Counted from the stretch's first letter, positions 17,764 to 28,650 are shown. The stretch: DNA of 64,000 bases from Capnocytophaga cynodegmi DSM 19736 (GCF_000379185.1 NZ_KB900734.1:103169-167168), one strand, 5' to 3'. Notes: generated by a model not told the origin, from the letters alone. Numbers and translations: made by a program.

Positions 17764-18384
17764 TCAACCAATTGACTCAAAAATTTTCTCTGTGAAAATT
17801 TTTATTTCTCCCTTCAATTCACTTGCTTTATGATATATTTCAGAGATATCAATGTCCGAATTATCTGTCTCGAAAAAATAGCTTCCTTGAGGAATTGTTT
17901 TAAACACATTCTGCAATTTTTCGTTTGTAAGTAATTCCTTTCCGAAAGAAAGATATATTCCTTCTCTCAAAAGCATATCGCATACAGACTGATTCTTATT
18001 AAATCCGTGTAATATCCACATCTGACGAGGTCGAAACTTCTTTTTGCAACTAATTAGTTCACTGTATGCTTTTACACAATGAATGATGAGTGGCTTTTTC
18101 AGACTTTCCGATAATTCTATATGTTTTTTGAATATGATTTTTTGTAATTCCAGACTTTCGGAGACATTTTTGTCCAGCCCACATTCGCCAATAGCTACAC
18201 AATTAGGATGTTCAGCAACATTCACGAGTGTGTTCCATTGCTTATTCCAATCTTCCAGATACCAAGGATGAATCCCGACAGAAAACAAATCGGTTGTATC
18301 AGCCGTAAATGGATACTCATTTCTTATAACAATGGTATCAGAGGACGATTTTTGCGTGTGCGAATGTACGTCTAAAAATTTCAT
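17764..18384 (-). CDS. TatD-family metal-dependent hydrolase
   Basis: A 206-residue metallohydrolase of the TatD DNase family, cytoplasmic. Metal ligands are visible in order: DVHSH (residues 5-9), Glu in AIGECGLD (about 63-70), His in LIIHCVKA (about 98-105), His in WILHGFN, and Asp in FFETDNSD. It is shorter than E. coli TatD (about 260 residues) but similar in size to other Bacteroidota members. Family members have 3'-5' exonuclease or D-Tyr-tRNA-type activities; the substrate here is not shown. Its start overlaps the dtd stop by 4 bases, so the two genes form an operon. Confidence 0.87.
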   Translation of the reverse strand: MKFLDVHSHTQKSSSDTIVIRNEYPFTADTTDLFSVGIHPWYLEDWNKQWNTLVNVAEHPNCVAIGECGLDKNVSESLELQKIIFKKHIELSESLKKPLIIHCVKAYSELISCKKKFRPRQMWILHGFNKNQSVCDMLLREGIYLSFGKELLTNEKLQNVFKTIPQGSYFFETDNSDIDISEIYHKASELKGEIKIFTEKIFESIG

Positions 18385-18833
18385 TCTTTATTTTTGGTAT
18401 CTATAATAATGGTAACAGGACCGTCGTTGCACAGACTAACTTTCATATCAGCCCCAAACTCCCCTGTTCCTATTTCTTTGCCTAAATCATTTTTAAGCTG
18501 ACTTACGAACCTCTCATACAATGGTATCGAAATATCAGGTTTAGCTGCTTTGATGTAACTCGGTCTGTTTCCTTTTTTGGTAGAGGCGTGGAGGGTGAAT
18601 TGCGACACTACGATAATTTCTCCGTCAATATCTTTGACAGATAAATTCATCACGCCATTTTCATCATCAAAAATGCGGAGATTCACAACCTTTAATGAAA
18701 GCCATTTCACATCTTCATCGGTATCGGCTTCCTCTATGCCAACCAAAATCAATAATCCTTTGTCAATTTTTGAAGTTACTTTATTTTCGATAACCACAGA
18801 GGCTTCCAACACACGTTGTATTACTATTCTCAT
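18381..18833 (-). CDS. dtd: D-aminoacyl-tRNA deacylase
   Basis: Removes D-amino acids (and glycine from tRNA-Ala) wrongly charged on tRNA, protecting translation. The 150-residue length is standard. The N-terminus MRIVIQRVLEASVVIE is canonical. The two active-site motifs are SQFTLHASTKKGNRPSY (about 78-94) and, close to the C-terminus, NDGPVTIIID, a form of the usual NxGPVT. It is the first gene of a two-gene operon with the TatD-like hydrolase (4-base overlap), driven by the promoter at 18877-18908. Confidence 0.95.
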   Translation of the reverse strand: MRIVIQRVLEASVVIENKVTSKIDKGLLILVGIEEADTDEDVKWLSLKVVNLRIFDDENGVMNLSVKDIDGEIIVVSQFTLHASTKKGNRPSYIKAAKPDISIPLYERFVSQLKNDLGKEIGTGEFGADMKVSLCNDGPVTIIIDTKNKE

Positions 18834-18876
18834 CTGTACTTCCTACCTATTTTATTTATTCAATTATTTTCAATTA

Positions 18877-18908
18877 CAAAAGTAAACCTTTTTTCGTTAA
18901 CCCTACAA
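18877..18908 (-). promoter_or_regulatory. Promoter of dtd-tatD
   Basis: Minus strand TTG (18906-18908), 21 bases, TACTTTTG (18877-18884), 43 bases before the dtd ATG. Confidence 0.65.
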
Positions 18909-18924
18909 TTTCTGAAAATAAAAA

Positions 18925-18948
18925 GAAGAGGAGTAAATACTCCTCTTC
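18925..18948 (-). terminator. Terminator of the ECF sigma operon
   Basis: A perfect 11-bp stem (18925-18935 with 18938-18948) with an AA loop, followed on the minus strand by a T-rich run, 36 bases after the last gene of the operon. Confidence 0.75.
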
Positions 18949-18983
18949 CGACGTAAATTATAAAACTTGAAAACACAATCCTT

Positions 18984-20210
18984 CTACAATCCCCAACGCA
19001 GACCGAAAGAAAGCGGATATTCCTTAATTGGGCTATTTCTGAAAAGTGGAACGAGACTATATTTTGTGTAGAAAACAACATTTCTGTAACCAATATGGGC
19101 TGACAATCCATACACCCAATCATTTGTACTTAATTTGTTGTAGCTCACTTCCTTGCTTCTGTTTCTGTTCTCGTTATAATACTTCACTTTTTGTTTGCTG
19201 GTTAATAATCCGCCGACATATGCCCCCACACCCAAACGGAATCCTCTGTTGTACTCCCTTTCTCTATAGTCGTAATGCCCGTCCAAGTTCATTTCCAAAC
19301 TAATTGGAATTATTAAATACGTCGCTCGAAATTTCGACTTATACGCCTCATAGGGATATGGCTGTATCGAAGTTACGCCCTTATCATTAACGAAATACTC
19401 ACTGCCTTTCATCTTCAATTTATTAATCATAAGAGAGTAGCCATAGTTGATACGAAGTAATTCATTGTCTCTGAATAGCCGTGTACTTCTACCCGCTCCT
19501 ATTTCCAATGATTTTGACCCCCATACTTTGAATTTATCACTCCCAAAATTCCCTGCACTACTTAATGTATGAAATCCTAAAGCTATGTGAGACCCTGATA
19601 TGGTACGTTTTGACTTTCTGGGAGTCGGAAAAATATTAATTTCTGTCCTTTCTCTATTCTTTTTACTTTTGGTTATCCTAACCAAGCCCAAAATATTTAT
19701 ATCTTGTACTTCTGTGTTGATAGTATCTGGATACTTCTGGCTATCTTCATTAGATATATTATTTGCTAATGTATCCGGTTCGGTTGAGAAAAGTGAGTCC
19801 AGCTTTTGCATTGCTCTATCAATCTCTTTTTCAATATGAATATTTCTATATTTTTGAATAGAATCCTGCTTGGAGAGTTTTTCCTCCATTATTTTTTGCT
19901 GCATTGCTCTATCTTCTTTCAACAGAAGTATAATTTTGTCCTTTTCTTTTTTAATTTTGTTCTGAATACTATCTTTTGCTTGTGAAGAAAGGCTCTTTTT
20001 CATTTTGTTGGCTGTGTATTCGGATATTTCTTTTTTCTTAGCCATTCTATCGATCACGATGATTTTCTCTGTCAGTAACTTTTTTTCTTTGTTAATGATA
20101 GAATCTATCCTTTCTTTTGATTTTTGAATTCTTTTGTTGTAATCGTCTTGTCCTACAATCATTTGTGGAAGAAACAGGAAGATAAATAAAATAAAGTTTA
20201 TAATTCTCAT
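18984..20210 (-). CDS. Outer-membrane protein with N-terminal coiled coil, last gene of ECF sigma operon
   Basis: A 408-residue protein I cannot assign to a named family. Signal peptide about 1-20 (MIVGQ). Residues about 22-140 are very rich in Lys, Glu, Ile and Asp and look like a long periplasmic coiled coil. A linker with acidic and Ser-rich stretches follows. Residues about 200-408 alternate aromatic and polar residues and end GLRWGL, as in an 8- to 10-strand outer-membrane barrel. It lies 18 bases after the anti-sigma gene, so it is likely a member, and perhaps a target or signal component, of that regulatory unit. A coiled coil tethered to a barrel could reach peptidoglycan or the anti-sigma factor; that is inference. 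Confidence 0.7.
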   Translation of the reverse strand: MRIINFILFIFLFLPQMIVGQDDYNKRIQKSKERIDSIINKEKKLLTEKIIVIDRMAKKKEISEYTANKMKKSLSSQAKDSIQNKIKKEKDKIILLLKEDRAMQQKIMEEKLSKQDSIQKYRNIHIEKEIDRAMQKLDSLFSTEPDTLANNISNEDSQKYPDTINTEVQDINILGLVRITKSKKNRERTEINIFPTPRKSKRTISGSHIALGFHTLSSAGNFGSDKFKVWGSKSLEIGAGRSTRLFRDNELLRINYGYSLMINKLKMKGSEYFVNDKGVTSIQPYPYEAYKSKFRATYLIIPISLEMNLDGHYDYREREYNRGFRLGVGAYVGGLLTSKQKVKYYNENRNRSKEVSYNKLSTNDWVYGLSAHIGYRNVVFYTKYSLVPLFRNSPIKEYPLSFGLRWGL

Positions 20211-20228
20211 ATGTTATATATTTAAAAA

Positions 20229-21005
20229 TTAGTTATCTCTTTTCATAGAATGAAGTGCGATTTTCAATTTGTCATACTCATCGTTCACTTTGTCAAAAAA
20301 CAAACGAACTTTGTATCTAAAATATGACTTCTCAATATCTGAAAGTATCTTTTCAGCGTCTAAATTTTCTTCTATATATTTGTTCAACTTTGCTTCAGAT
20401 GAGGCAACGAGTAGCAATTCATCAGGAGTAATATCGGTGAAGTACATCGTCTGAAAGATGCTATCAACACGCTGTTCAAAAATGGACTCTTCCTGAAGTG
20501 CTAAAAATATTTTATCTGCAGAAAAATCCTCTAAAACCTCATCTACATATGTTTTCGAAGAAGAAGAAATTTCATCTTTTAATATTTTTTTTGATTTATC
20601 ATCCTTGAAGGGTTCTTTTCTGGTAACGAAGTCTACCTTATTGATTTGATAATGCTTTTCGGAAGTTATTGAATTTGTGTATTCTGTTTTGAAGCTATCT
20701 TTTTGTGTTTTGTGTAATTGAAAATCTTTAGTAGCGTTATTTTTTAGTGATTCTGAATTTTTATTAGCGATTGCGTATTCTTCTATCTGAGTATCTTCAT
20801 CAAAAAAAACTCTATTACAGAATATCGCCATTGATAGTAAGGATACCATAAACGATGCGGCAATGTAATACATAAATTTTTGCTTTTTCTTCTTAACATA
20901 ATGGTTATTCAACTGATTTTCCAACTGATTCCAGAATTCTTGTGTGGGTATAATCTTTCTATCCTCAAAGACATTTTTCACACGATTTTTCCAATTATTT
21001 TGCAT
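20229..21005 (-). CDS. Putative membrane anti-sigma factor
   Basis: A 258-residue single-pass membrane protein. A basic cytoplasmic N-terminus (about 1-43) contains FWNQLENQLNNH, a pattern common in Bacteroidota proteins encoded just after ECF sigma genes. A transmembrane segment spans about 44-63 (MYYIAASFMVSLLSMAIF). The remainder is a charged periplasmic domain. The gene overlaps the sigma gene by 11 bases, which strongly suggests a sigma/anti-sigma pair. No zinc-finger anti-sigma motif (HxxxCxxC) is present, so the type is non-ZAS. The assignment rests on position and topology, not on a recognised domain. Confidence 0.65.
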   Translation of the reverse strand: MQNNWKNRVKNVFEDRKIIPTQEFWNQLENQLNNHYVKKKKQKFMYYIAASFMVSLLSMAIFCNRVFFDEDTQIEEYAIANKNSESLKNNATKDFQLHKTQKDSFKTEYTNSITSEKHYQINKVDFVTRKEPFKDDKSKKILKDEISSSSKTYVDEVLEDFSADKIFLALQEESIFEQRVDSIFQTMYFTDITPDELLLVASSEAKLNKYIEENLDAEKILSDIEKSYFRYKVRLFFDKVNDEYDKLKIALHSMKRDN

Positions 21006-21558
21006 AATGATATTTTTTATTAGTTAGTTTCTCTCTCAATAATTTCTTGCTATATGCCAGTTGCGATTTGGAGGTGCCTTCCGAAATACCCAATTCTTCT
21101 GCAATTTCTTTATGGCTGTACTCTTCAAATACATATAAGTTGAAGACCATTTTGCAACCTGACGGAAGCTCATCAATGAATGCTTGTAAATATTCTTGCT
21201 CAAACAATTGCTCACACGATATTTCCTCTACATCATCGTAGGAATTTTCCCAATCCAAATACATTACCTTTTGGCTTTTGCTTCTCAAAAAATCAATGGC
21301 TTCATTTACTACGATGCGTCTCATCCAAGCATATAGGTGTTCTTGTTCCTGATAGTCTTTCAAATGGGTAAAAATTTTGAAAAAAGCTTTTAACAGAATG
21401 TCCTCAGCAAAGTGCAAATCATTAATGTACAAACGGCACACACTCAACAAGGAGGAAGCATACGCCTCATAAAGCTCCTTCTGTGCCAAACGTTCATTTT
21501 GTTTTGCTCTTTCAATAAGATACTTTGTATCCGATTTCATTTTTATACTCTTCGACAT
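20995..21558 (-). CDS. ECF-family RNA polymerase sigma factor
   Basis: A 187-residue sigma-70-family protein with only regions 2 and 4. Region 2 (about 27-95) includes AEDILLKAFFKIFTHL and WMRRIVVNEAIDFLR. Region 4 (about 125-175) contains the helix-turn-helix YSHKEIAEELGISEGTSKSQLAYSK. Such factors redirect RNA polymerase to a small regulon, often including their own operon. It is the first of three genes: sigma, membrane anti-sigma (11-base overlap) and coiled-coil outer-membrane protein. A second ATG at 21540 is an alternative start. No consensus housekeeping promoter was found upstream, which would fit autoregulation but does not prove it. Confidence 0.88.
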   Translation of the reverse strand: MSKSIKMKSDTKYLIERAKQNERLAQKELYEAYASSLLSVCRLYINDLHFAEDILLKAFFKIFTHLKDYQEQEHLYAWMRRIVVNEAIDFLRSKSQKVMYLDWENSYDDVEEISCEQLFEQEYLQAFIDELPSGCKMVFNLYVFEEYSHKEIAEELGISEGTSKSQLAYSKKLLREKLTNKKYHYAK

Positions 21559-21693
21559 TCTTGTTAAGTAATTCTATTAATCTTTTTTCTTATTTCATTC
21601 CTTTGTTAAGTTATTTTACCTCCTCGAAAGGCTATTTGTACTAATAAACGAAAAAAAGAAGACAAAGGTTGGAAAGAAATCTTTGAATATCAA

Positions 21694-21726
21694 AAAAGGC
21701 TACCCCTACAACAAGGATAACCTTTT
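21694..21726 (-). terminator. Possible terminator of the aspS unit
   Basis: AAAAGG, TA and CC blocks at 21694-21704 pair with GG, TA and CCTTTT at 21715-21726, with two symmetric mismatches. It lies about 75 bases past the outer-membrane protein gene. The hairpin is imperfect. Confidence 0.4.
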
Positions 21727-21799
21727 CCTTTTATATGAAAAATTTAAAATTCAGTAATGATTTCAAGCAAATTTATAACTAAAATATCACAACACAAAT

Positions 21800-22360
21800 C
21801 TATAAATTATAACTTACTCCAAAGGATAAGCTCATCAAATCGGGGTAACCAGGCACAAAGGACGTCGTCAAATCGAATCGCTCATTTAAAGCGTATTTGT
21901 ATTCAAATTCTCCGCCATACCACAAAAACAAATACTGCCAACGACTTTCCTTGCTTCCTTTAAATACGTTCGGATTATGATAGCCCTCTAATTTTTGCCA
22001 ATTCTTACGAAATACTAAAGTAGGACCTAAACCTCCTGATAATTTGTGTCTTTGAATTTCAAAAATCCTAAAGCGAATTCCAATATGCGAAAACCCACCG
22101 AACTGAACCGCACAATCAGCATAAACCCCTTGTGCAAATTTGATACTTATACCCTCATAAACAAATTTTTCAGCAGAAATAATCGCCCCCAAATTCAGAA
22201 CAAAATAAGCATTCTCATCTAATTTATTAGGCATTAAATGAGCATTTTGCCTTTCTCCCAACGGATGGAAACTCAAACCAAAGAATTTTATTCCAATATT
22301 ATCTTGCCCTAAGCATTGAGATGAAATTAATATTACTAAAACTATAAGGTATTTTTTCAC
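21800..22360 (-). CDS. Small exported outer-membrane beta-barrel-like protein
   Basis: A 186-residue protein with a signal peptide (about 1-18, SSQCLGQ). The rest is rich in Gly, aromatic residues and alternating patterns and ends [10 protein letters not shown], as in a small outer-membrane barrel. The cysteine near the cleavage site (QCLGQ) is not in a convincing lipobox. I do not recognise the family. Its start overlaps the aspS stop by 4 bases, so it is translated from the aspS transcript. No functional link with tRNA charging is evident. Confidence 0.65.
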   Translation of the reverse strand: MKKYLIVLVILISSQCLGQDNIGIKFFGLSFHPLGERQNAHLMPNKLDENAYFVLNLGAIISAEKFVYEGISIKFAQGVYADCAVQFGGFSHIGIRFRIFEIQRHKLSGGLGPTLVFRKNWQKLEGYHNPNVFKGSKESRWQYLFLWYGGEFEYKYALNERFDLTTSFVPGYPDLMSLSFGVSYNL

Positions 22361-24102
22361 TTTAACCTGATATGCAATTCGTCAAGCTGTGCGGAGTCAA
22401 TCGGTGAGGGTGCGTCAATCATTACATCGCGTCCCGAGTTATTTTTCGGAAAGGCTATAAAATCGCGGATAGTTTCTTGTCCGCCCAAAATGGCAACCAA
22501 TCTATCAAACCCAAAAGCCAAGCCTCCGTGTGGCGGTGCCCCATATTTAAAGGCGTTCATCAAGAAGCCAAATTGAGCCTCTGCTTGTTCAGGCGTAAAG
22601 CCTAACAACTCAAACATCTTCGCCTGTAATTCTTTATTGAAAATTCGGATAGAACCACCGCCTATTTCGTTTCCGTTCAGCACCAAATCATATGCGTTGG
22701 CACGTACCACAGCCGGATTGGTATCAAGCAAGGGAATATCTTCCGGTTTTGGAGATGTAAACGGGTGATGCATTGCAAAAAATCGGTTCTCTTCTTCGTT
22801 GAACTCCAACAATGGGAAATCTACTACCCATAGCGGAGCAAATTCGTCCGCTTTGCGTAAGCCCAAACGCTCGGCAAGTTCCATACGCAAGGCTGAAAGT
22901 TGCCCACGCACCTTGTCGGCTTTTCCTGAGAGAATACAGATAAGGTCTCCTGCCTTTGCCTCAGTGCGTTCCGCCCATTTTTGGAGGTCTTCTTCGCTGT
23001 AAAATTTATCCACTGACGATTTGAAGCTACCATCATCATTGCATTTAACATACACCATACCTGAAGCTCCTACCTGTGGGCGTTTTACCCATTCGATTAA
23101 AGCATCGATTTCCTTACGTGTGTAGCTGTTAACCCCGGGAACGGCAATCCCTACCACCAATTCCGCTTCGTTAAATACCTTGAAATCTTTGTGTTGTGCG
23201 ATATCGTTAAGCTCACCGAACTTCATTCCAAAACGGATATCGGGTTTGTCGTTTCCGTAGGTTTTCATCGCTTCGGCATAGGTCATTCGTGGGAATTTCT
23301 CAATAGAGACGCCTTTTACTTCCTTCAACAGATGTTTTGTAAGTCCCTCAAAGGTATTGATGATATCTTCTTGCTCCACGAACGACATTTCGCAGTCGAT
23401 CTGGGTAAATTCTGGCTGTCTGTCAGCACGTAAATCCTCATCGCGGAAGCATTTTACTATCTGAAAATATTTGTCTAATCCGCCGACCATCAAAAGTTGC
23501 TTGAACGTTTGTGGCGACTGCGGAAGAGCGTAAAATTCTCCCTCGTTCATACGACTTGGCACCACAAAATCCCTCGCTCCCTCAGGAGTTGATTTTATCA
23601 GCACGGGTGTTTCCACCTCAATAAATCCTTCTTTAGAAAGATAATTCCTCACTTGCATCGCTACCTCGTGACGGAAAATCAAATTGTTGCGAACTGGCGT
23701 ACGACGAATATCCAAATATCTGTATTTCATACGAATATCTTCCCCACCATCAGTATTATCTTCAATGGTAAAAGGAGGAAGTTCCGATTTGTTCAATACG
23801 ACCAATTCCGAAACCAAAATTTCGATTTCTCCGGTGGGAATATGATTGTTTTTAGCCTCACGTTCAATGACTTTTCCCGTTACCTGAATTACGTCTTCGC
23901 GAGAAAGTGTTGTAGCCAATTCCAACACGTTTTTGTTGGTACGTTCTTCGTCAAAAATAAGCTGAGTGATGCCATATCGGTCGCGGATATCCACCCAAAC
24001 CATAAAACCTTTATTGCGGATTTTTTGTACCCAACCACTGAGGGTAATTTCTTTATTTACATCGGAAAGGCGAAGTTCGCCACAAGTATGTGTTCTGTAC
24101 AT
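22357..24102 (-). CDS. aspS: Aspartyl-tRNA synthetase
   Basis: Charges tRNA-Asp with aspartate in the cytoplasm. The 581-residue length suits the bacterial type. An OB-fold anticodon-binding domain lies at about 1-105 ([26 protein letters not shown] is the usual start). Class II motif 2 is in [18 protein letters not shown] (about 217-234), a bacterial GAD insert lies at about 310-410, and motif 3 is in [13 protein letters not shown] (about 529-541). The reading frame is intact. A -7-like element TACTTTTG lies on the minus strand at 24127-24134 without a clear -33 partner. A small outer-membrane protein gene follows with a 4-base overlap. Confidence 0.96.
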   Translation of the reverse strand: MYRTHTCGELRLSDVNKEITLSGWVQKIRNKGFMVWVDIRDRYGITQLIFDEERTNKNVLELATTLSREDVIQVTGKVIEREAKNNHIPTGEIEILVSELVVLNKSELPPFTIEDNTDGGEDIRMKYRYLDIRRTPVRNNLIFRHEVAMQVRNYLSKEGFIEVETPVLIKSTPEGARDFVVPSRMNEGEFYALPQSPQTFKQLLMVGGLDKYFQIVKCFRDEDLRADRQPEFTQIDCEMSFVEQEDIINTFEGLTKHLLKEVKGVSIEKFPRMTYAEAMKTYGNDKPDIRFGMKFGELNDIAQHKDFKVFNEAELVVGIAVPGVNSYTRKEIDALIEWVKRPQVGASGMVYVKCNDDGSFKSSVDKFYSEEDLQKWAERTEAKAGDLICILSGKADKVRGQLSALRMELAERLGLRKADEFAPLWVVDFPLLEFNEEENRFFAMHHPFTSPKPEDIPLLDTNPAVVRANAYDLVLNGNEIGGGSIRIFNKELQAKMFELLGFTPEQAEAQFGFLMNAFKYGAPPHGGLAFGFDRLVAILGGQETIRDFIAFPKNNSGRDVMIDAPSPIDSAQLDELHIRLK

Positions 24103-24183
24103 TTTTAGAAATCTGTTTTACGACTGCAAAAGTAGCATTTTTTTAAGAATTGATGGCTTGAAAATGTTTTTTTCAGCAAACAA

Positions 24184-24215
24184 AATAAAAGCCACTTAAA
24201 AAAGTGGCTTTTATT
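24184..24215 (-). terminator. Terminator of recA
   Basis: A perfect 14-bp stem (24184-24197 with 24202-24215) with a 4-A loop, 6 bases after the recA stop on the minus strand. Confidence 0.85.
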
Positions 24216-24221
24216 GAAAAA

Positions 24222-25361
24222 TTATTCTTCATCATTGTAATCATCATCTTCGAATTGGTCATCATCATCGACCTCTTGTTCTTCAGTTACTTTAGAGATA
24301 GTTTTTTTCCCTTTTTTAGGTTTATCCGAAGGGTCATTGTTTTTCAAAAACTCTCTGATTTTGGCTTCAAGTTCTTCTGCCAATTCAGGATTATCTTTCA
24401 AAAGAGCTTTAACAGTATCACGCCCCTGTCCTAATTTGGTTCCTTCATAACTGAACCAAGAACCACTTTTTGTGATAATGTTTGCATCTACTCCAATATC
24501 AATAATCTCACCAATTTTCGAAATTCCTTCGCCAAACATAATATCAAACTCAGCTGACTTGAATGGAGGAGCCACTTTGTTTTTTACAACTTTTACTTTA
24601 GTTCGGTTTCCGATAATCTCTCCGTTGGAATCTTTGATGGTCCCACCACCTGCTTTGCGAATATCCAAACGCACAGAAGCGTAGAATTTTAAAGCGTTTC
24701 CTCCCGTAGTAGTTTCAGGGTTTCCGAAACTAACACCAATTTTATCACGCAATTGGTTAATGAAAATTACAATACAATTGGCTTTATTGATGCTTCCTGT
24801 TATTTTTCGGAGTGCCTGTGACATTAATCGAGCGTGTACCCCCATTTTCGAATCCCCCATATCTCCCTCTATTTCACTTTTTGGAGTAAGGGCAGCTACA
24901 GAGTCAATAACAATTAAATCTACTGCATTTGAACGGATTAGAGCATCTGCGATTTCAAGAGCTTGTTCTCCGTGGTCGGGTTGTGAAACTAACAAATTGT
25001 TGATATCAACACCTAATTTGTGAGCATAAATTCTGTCAAAAGCGTGTTCAGCATCAATAAAAGCCGCAGTTCCTCCTGCTTTTTGAACCTCGGCGATTGC
25101 GTGTAACGTCAGCGTGGTTTTCCCTGAAGATTCAGGCCCAAAAATTTCAATTACTCGTCCCTTTGGGTATCCTCCAACCCCCAGAGCCATATCCAAACTC
25201 ACTGAACCTGTTGAAAAAGTTTCAATTTCTTCAATAGTAGCGTCGCCTAACTGCATTACAGTTCCTTTTCCAAAGGTTTTATCAAGCTTTTCTAAAGTTA
25301 GCTTTAAAGCGTTAAGTTTCGCTTCTTGTGGGCTTACTTCTTTAGTATCTTTTTTTGCCAT
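24222..25361 (-). CDS. recA: Recombinase RecA
   Basis: The DNA strand-exchange ATPase and SOS co-protease. The 379-residue protein has Walker A GPESSGKT (about 75-82), Walker [11 protein letters not shown], the L1/L2 DNA-binding loops ([42 protein letters not shown]), and a C-terminal domain ending in a long acidic tail of Asp and Glu (about the last 20 residues), which in other RecA proteins moderates DNA binding. The N-terminus carries a somewhat extended, charged stretch before [18 protein letters not shown]. It stands alone; no recX lies next to it. A strong terminator follows. Confidence 0.97.
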   Translation of the reverse strand: MAKKDTKEVSPQEAKLNALKLTLEKLDKTFGKGTVMQLGDATIEEIETFSTGSVSLDMALGVGGYPKGRVIEIFGPESSGKTTLTLHAIAEVQKAGGTAAFIDAEHAFDRIYAHKLGVDINNLLVSQPDHGEQALEIADALIRSNAVDLIVIDSVAALTPKSEIEGDMGDSKMGVHARLMSQALRKITGSINKANCIVIFINQLRDKIGVSFGNPETTTGGNALKFYASVRLDIRKAGGGTIKDSNGEIIGNRTKVKVVKNKVAPPFKSAEFDIMFGEGISKIGEIIDIGVDANIITKSGSWFSYEGTKLGQGRDTVKALLKDNPELAEELEAKIREFLKNNDPSDKPKKGKKTISKVTEEQEVDDDDQFEDDDYNDEE

Positions 25362-25453
25362 TTTTCTAATATTTTCTAAATCTGATTTATTGGGTTGCTA
25401 AGTTAGCATTTATTTTTAGAGAATACAAATCGTTGAGCAAAATCCTACAAAGA

Positions 25454-25481
25454 AAAACAGCTGCAAATTCACAGCTGTTTT
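25454..25481 (-). terminator. Terminator of atpD-atpC
   Basis: A 10-bp stem (25454-25463 with 25472-25481) with an 8-base loop, 22 bases after the atpC stop; T-rich outer arm on the minus strand. Confidence 0.7.
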
Positions 25482-25502
25482 CAAATTATAAAATTTAATC
25501 TC

Positions 25503-25784
25503 TTAATCTGCTAATATCGTTGCTCTGTTATTATTAAACTCCAGAGTGCCACCATTGATAGCCAGTAAAAACTCTTTTTTCTTATCCCCTTTCTCAAAAC
25601 GAGAAGAAACATCTTCCCTTAGATGAATATCCCCGTACAATTTTATGTATCCTTTAGTTAAAACTGAAATGATTGCCGCGTGATTTTCTAACATTTGAAA
25701 CTCTCCATTAATACCTGGAACAGATATAGCTTCCACTTCTCCTTTGTACAGAATCATCTCAGGGGTAACAATTTCCACTTTCAT
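25503..25784 (-). CDS. atpC: ATP synthase epsilon subunit, short form
   Basis: Part of the central stalk of F1 ATP synthase at the inner membrane. The 93-residue protein contains only the N-terminal beta-sandwich (VEIVTPEMILYKGEVEAISVPGINGEFQMLENHAAII) and ends after ATILAD. The C-terminal two-helix domain, which in E. coli (about 139 residues) brakes ATP hydrolysis, is absent. The reading frame ends in a normal stop and a terminator follows, so this looks like a natural short form, common in Bacteroidota. It lies 22 bases after atpD. The other ATP synthase genes are not in the window. Confidence 0.93.
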   Translation of the reverse strand: MKVEIVTPEMILYKGEVEAISVPGINGEFQMLENHAAIISVLTKGYIKLYGDIHLREDVSSRFEKGDKKKEFLLAINGGTLEFNNNRATILAD

Positions 25785-25806
25785 AAGTTATTCTTTTTTT
25801 GAATAA

Positions 25807-27318
<1,512 letters not shown>

Positions 27319-27514
27319 TTATTATGTTATCTATAATTTTAAAAATTTGACTTTATCAATGCAAATTGTACTGAATTGCATACAATTACCATTGTGGGCA
27401 AAGATATATTTTTTATCGAGAATAAAAAAGAAAAAAGTTAATTTTATTTTAAAATCAATTTTTGAAATAACAAATTTCACATAAAAACCTATGAGCAAAT
27501 TATATACGAAGAAA

Positions 27515-27560
27515 AAGTTAAATCCCATCAGGATAAAAATATACCAACGGGATTTAACTT
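27515..27560 (-). terminator. Terminator of the unknown lipoprotein gene
   Basis: A perfect 12-bp stem (27515-27526 with 27549-27560) with a 22-base loop; on the minus strand it is followed by TTTTTC. It lies 28 bases after the lipoprotein stop. Confidence 0.7.
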
Positions 27561-27587
27561 ATACAGAAAAGCATATTTAGCTCATTA

Positions 27588-28448
27588 CTAATTTTCTATA
27601 TTCTTATTTCGAGAGACTTCCATACTGTCATAACCACCAGGAACGTAATATCCGTAAAAGCTCACTAAATCAGAATATAATGCTCCCGCAAACTCTGGAA
27701 AAATCGTAATTTCAAATTTCCCTGCACCTTTAAAATAAACCCCTGGTCTCTCCTTTTCTCCATAAATATATTGTTTGTAAAGACTCATATCTCCCCACCG
27801 ATGTGTATATCTTTTACCTAACATAATTCCTGTCATTACTGAATCTACATACCCAGGAATAAAAATTTTGGAGCTTTCGTTATACGTATACAAACCATGA
27901 ACAATTAAATTATTCCTATCCATATCAGAAAACTTTTTATACGTCCTTTGAATCATAAAATTATACTTTGTGGGAGTAGGATCTACAAGGAACTGGTCAA
28001 TGAAACGAGCACTTTTTCCTGAGGTATTTGTTAAATCATTATTCAATTGTTTTGAAGCAATGGAATCTCTTCTTTTGAGAATAAACTCAATCGAATTTTC
28101 TACTGGATTTTTGTACATCATTTTCCGAAGTAATTCTTCTTCCTCCTCAGTAAGATCAATAAATTCAGCTTCTTCATTGAGATTAATGTATGTCGTATCC
28201 TTGTGTGCTTTTATAAAATCCTCGAATTCTCCGATACGGCTGTACATTAAAGCAATTTGATCTTTTGTTAAAGTATCTTGAAGTGTAAGTCTTGCAGGAT
28301 CCACACCATTCGCTACCATAATTCCTCTAAGCCGCTCCAATAAAGCCCCTCTCTCTTCTTGCTGAGCTATATTCCCCATAACTTCCTTACTACAAGACAC
28401 TAAGAAAGTAAAAAACAACAACATCATAGATAAAAAAACTTTTCTCAT
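27588..28448 (-). CDS. Lipoprotein of unknown function
   Basis: A 286-residue lipoprotein: signal peptide with lipobox LVSC, acylated Cys19, followed by SKEV. The Lys-Glu after the cysteine partly resembles the surface-export signal of Capnocytophaga lipoproteins. The first half is helical and highly charged (for example DLTEEEEELLRKMM). The second half is richer in aromatic residues and beta pattern (GYVDSVMTGIMLGKRYTHRWGD). I do not recognise the family. It is a single-gene unit with a promoter at 28619-28650, an unusually long leader of about 165 bases, and a terminator at 27515-27560. Confidence 0.75.
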   Translation of the reverse strand: MRKVFLSMMLLFFTFLVSCSKEVMGNIAQQEERGALLERLRGIMVANGVDPARLTLQDTLTKDQIALMYSRIGEFEDFIKAHKDTTYINLNEEAEFIDLTEEEEELLRKMMYKNPVENSIEFILKRRDSIASKQLNNDLTNTSGKSARFIDQFLVDPTPTKYNFMIQRTYKKFSDMDRNNLIVHGLYTYNESSKIFIPGYVDSVMTGIMLGKRYTHRWGDMSLYKQYIYGEKERPGVYFKGAGKFEITIFPEFAGALYSDLVSFYGYYVPGGYDSMEVSRNKNIEN

Positions 28449-28618
28449 AATAATTCCCTTTTAAAAAATTTAAAAATTTGTTTTTGCACATTTTTTTTGA
28501 AGAAGACCCCAACCTGTAGCTCAGTTAAAGAATTTCCTTAATGATATAAATGAAATTTATTTCTTCGTGAAGTGATAAGAAGTATATCCCATAGGCATTT
28601 TGTTTTTTGGAATCTACA

Positions 28619-28650
28619 CAAAGTTACAACAATTTATTTGAAACTAGCAA
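28619..28650 (-). promoter_or_regulatory. Promoter of the unknown lipoprotein gene
   Basis: Minus strand TTG (28648-28650), 21 bases, TAACTTTG (28619-28626). It lies 171 bases before the ATG and predicts a long untranslated leader. Confidence 0.6.

Noticed and set aside
20229-21005. Zinc-binding (ZAS) anti-sigma factor
   Set aside because: No HxxxCxxC motif is present in the cytoplasmic part.
27331-27528. A 65-codon minus-strand frame upstream of atpD
   Set aside because: Phe/Lys/Ile-rich noise that overlaps the stem of the lipoprotein terminator and the atpD promoter region.
28513-28526. CCTGTAGCTCAGTT, resembling the 5' part and D-arm of a tRNA
   Set aside because: No anticodon stem, T-arm or acceptor partner follows, and no integrase lies near; 14 matching bases can arise by chance.
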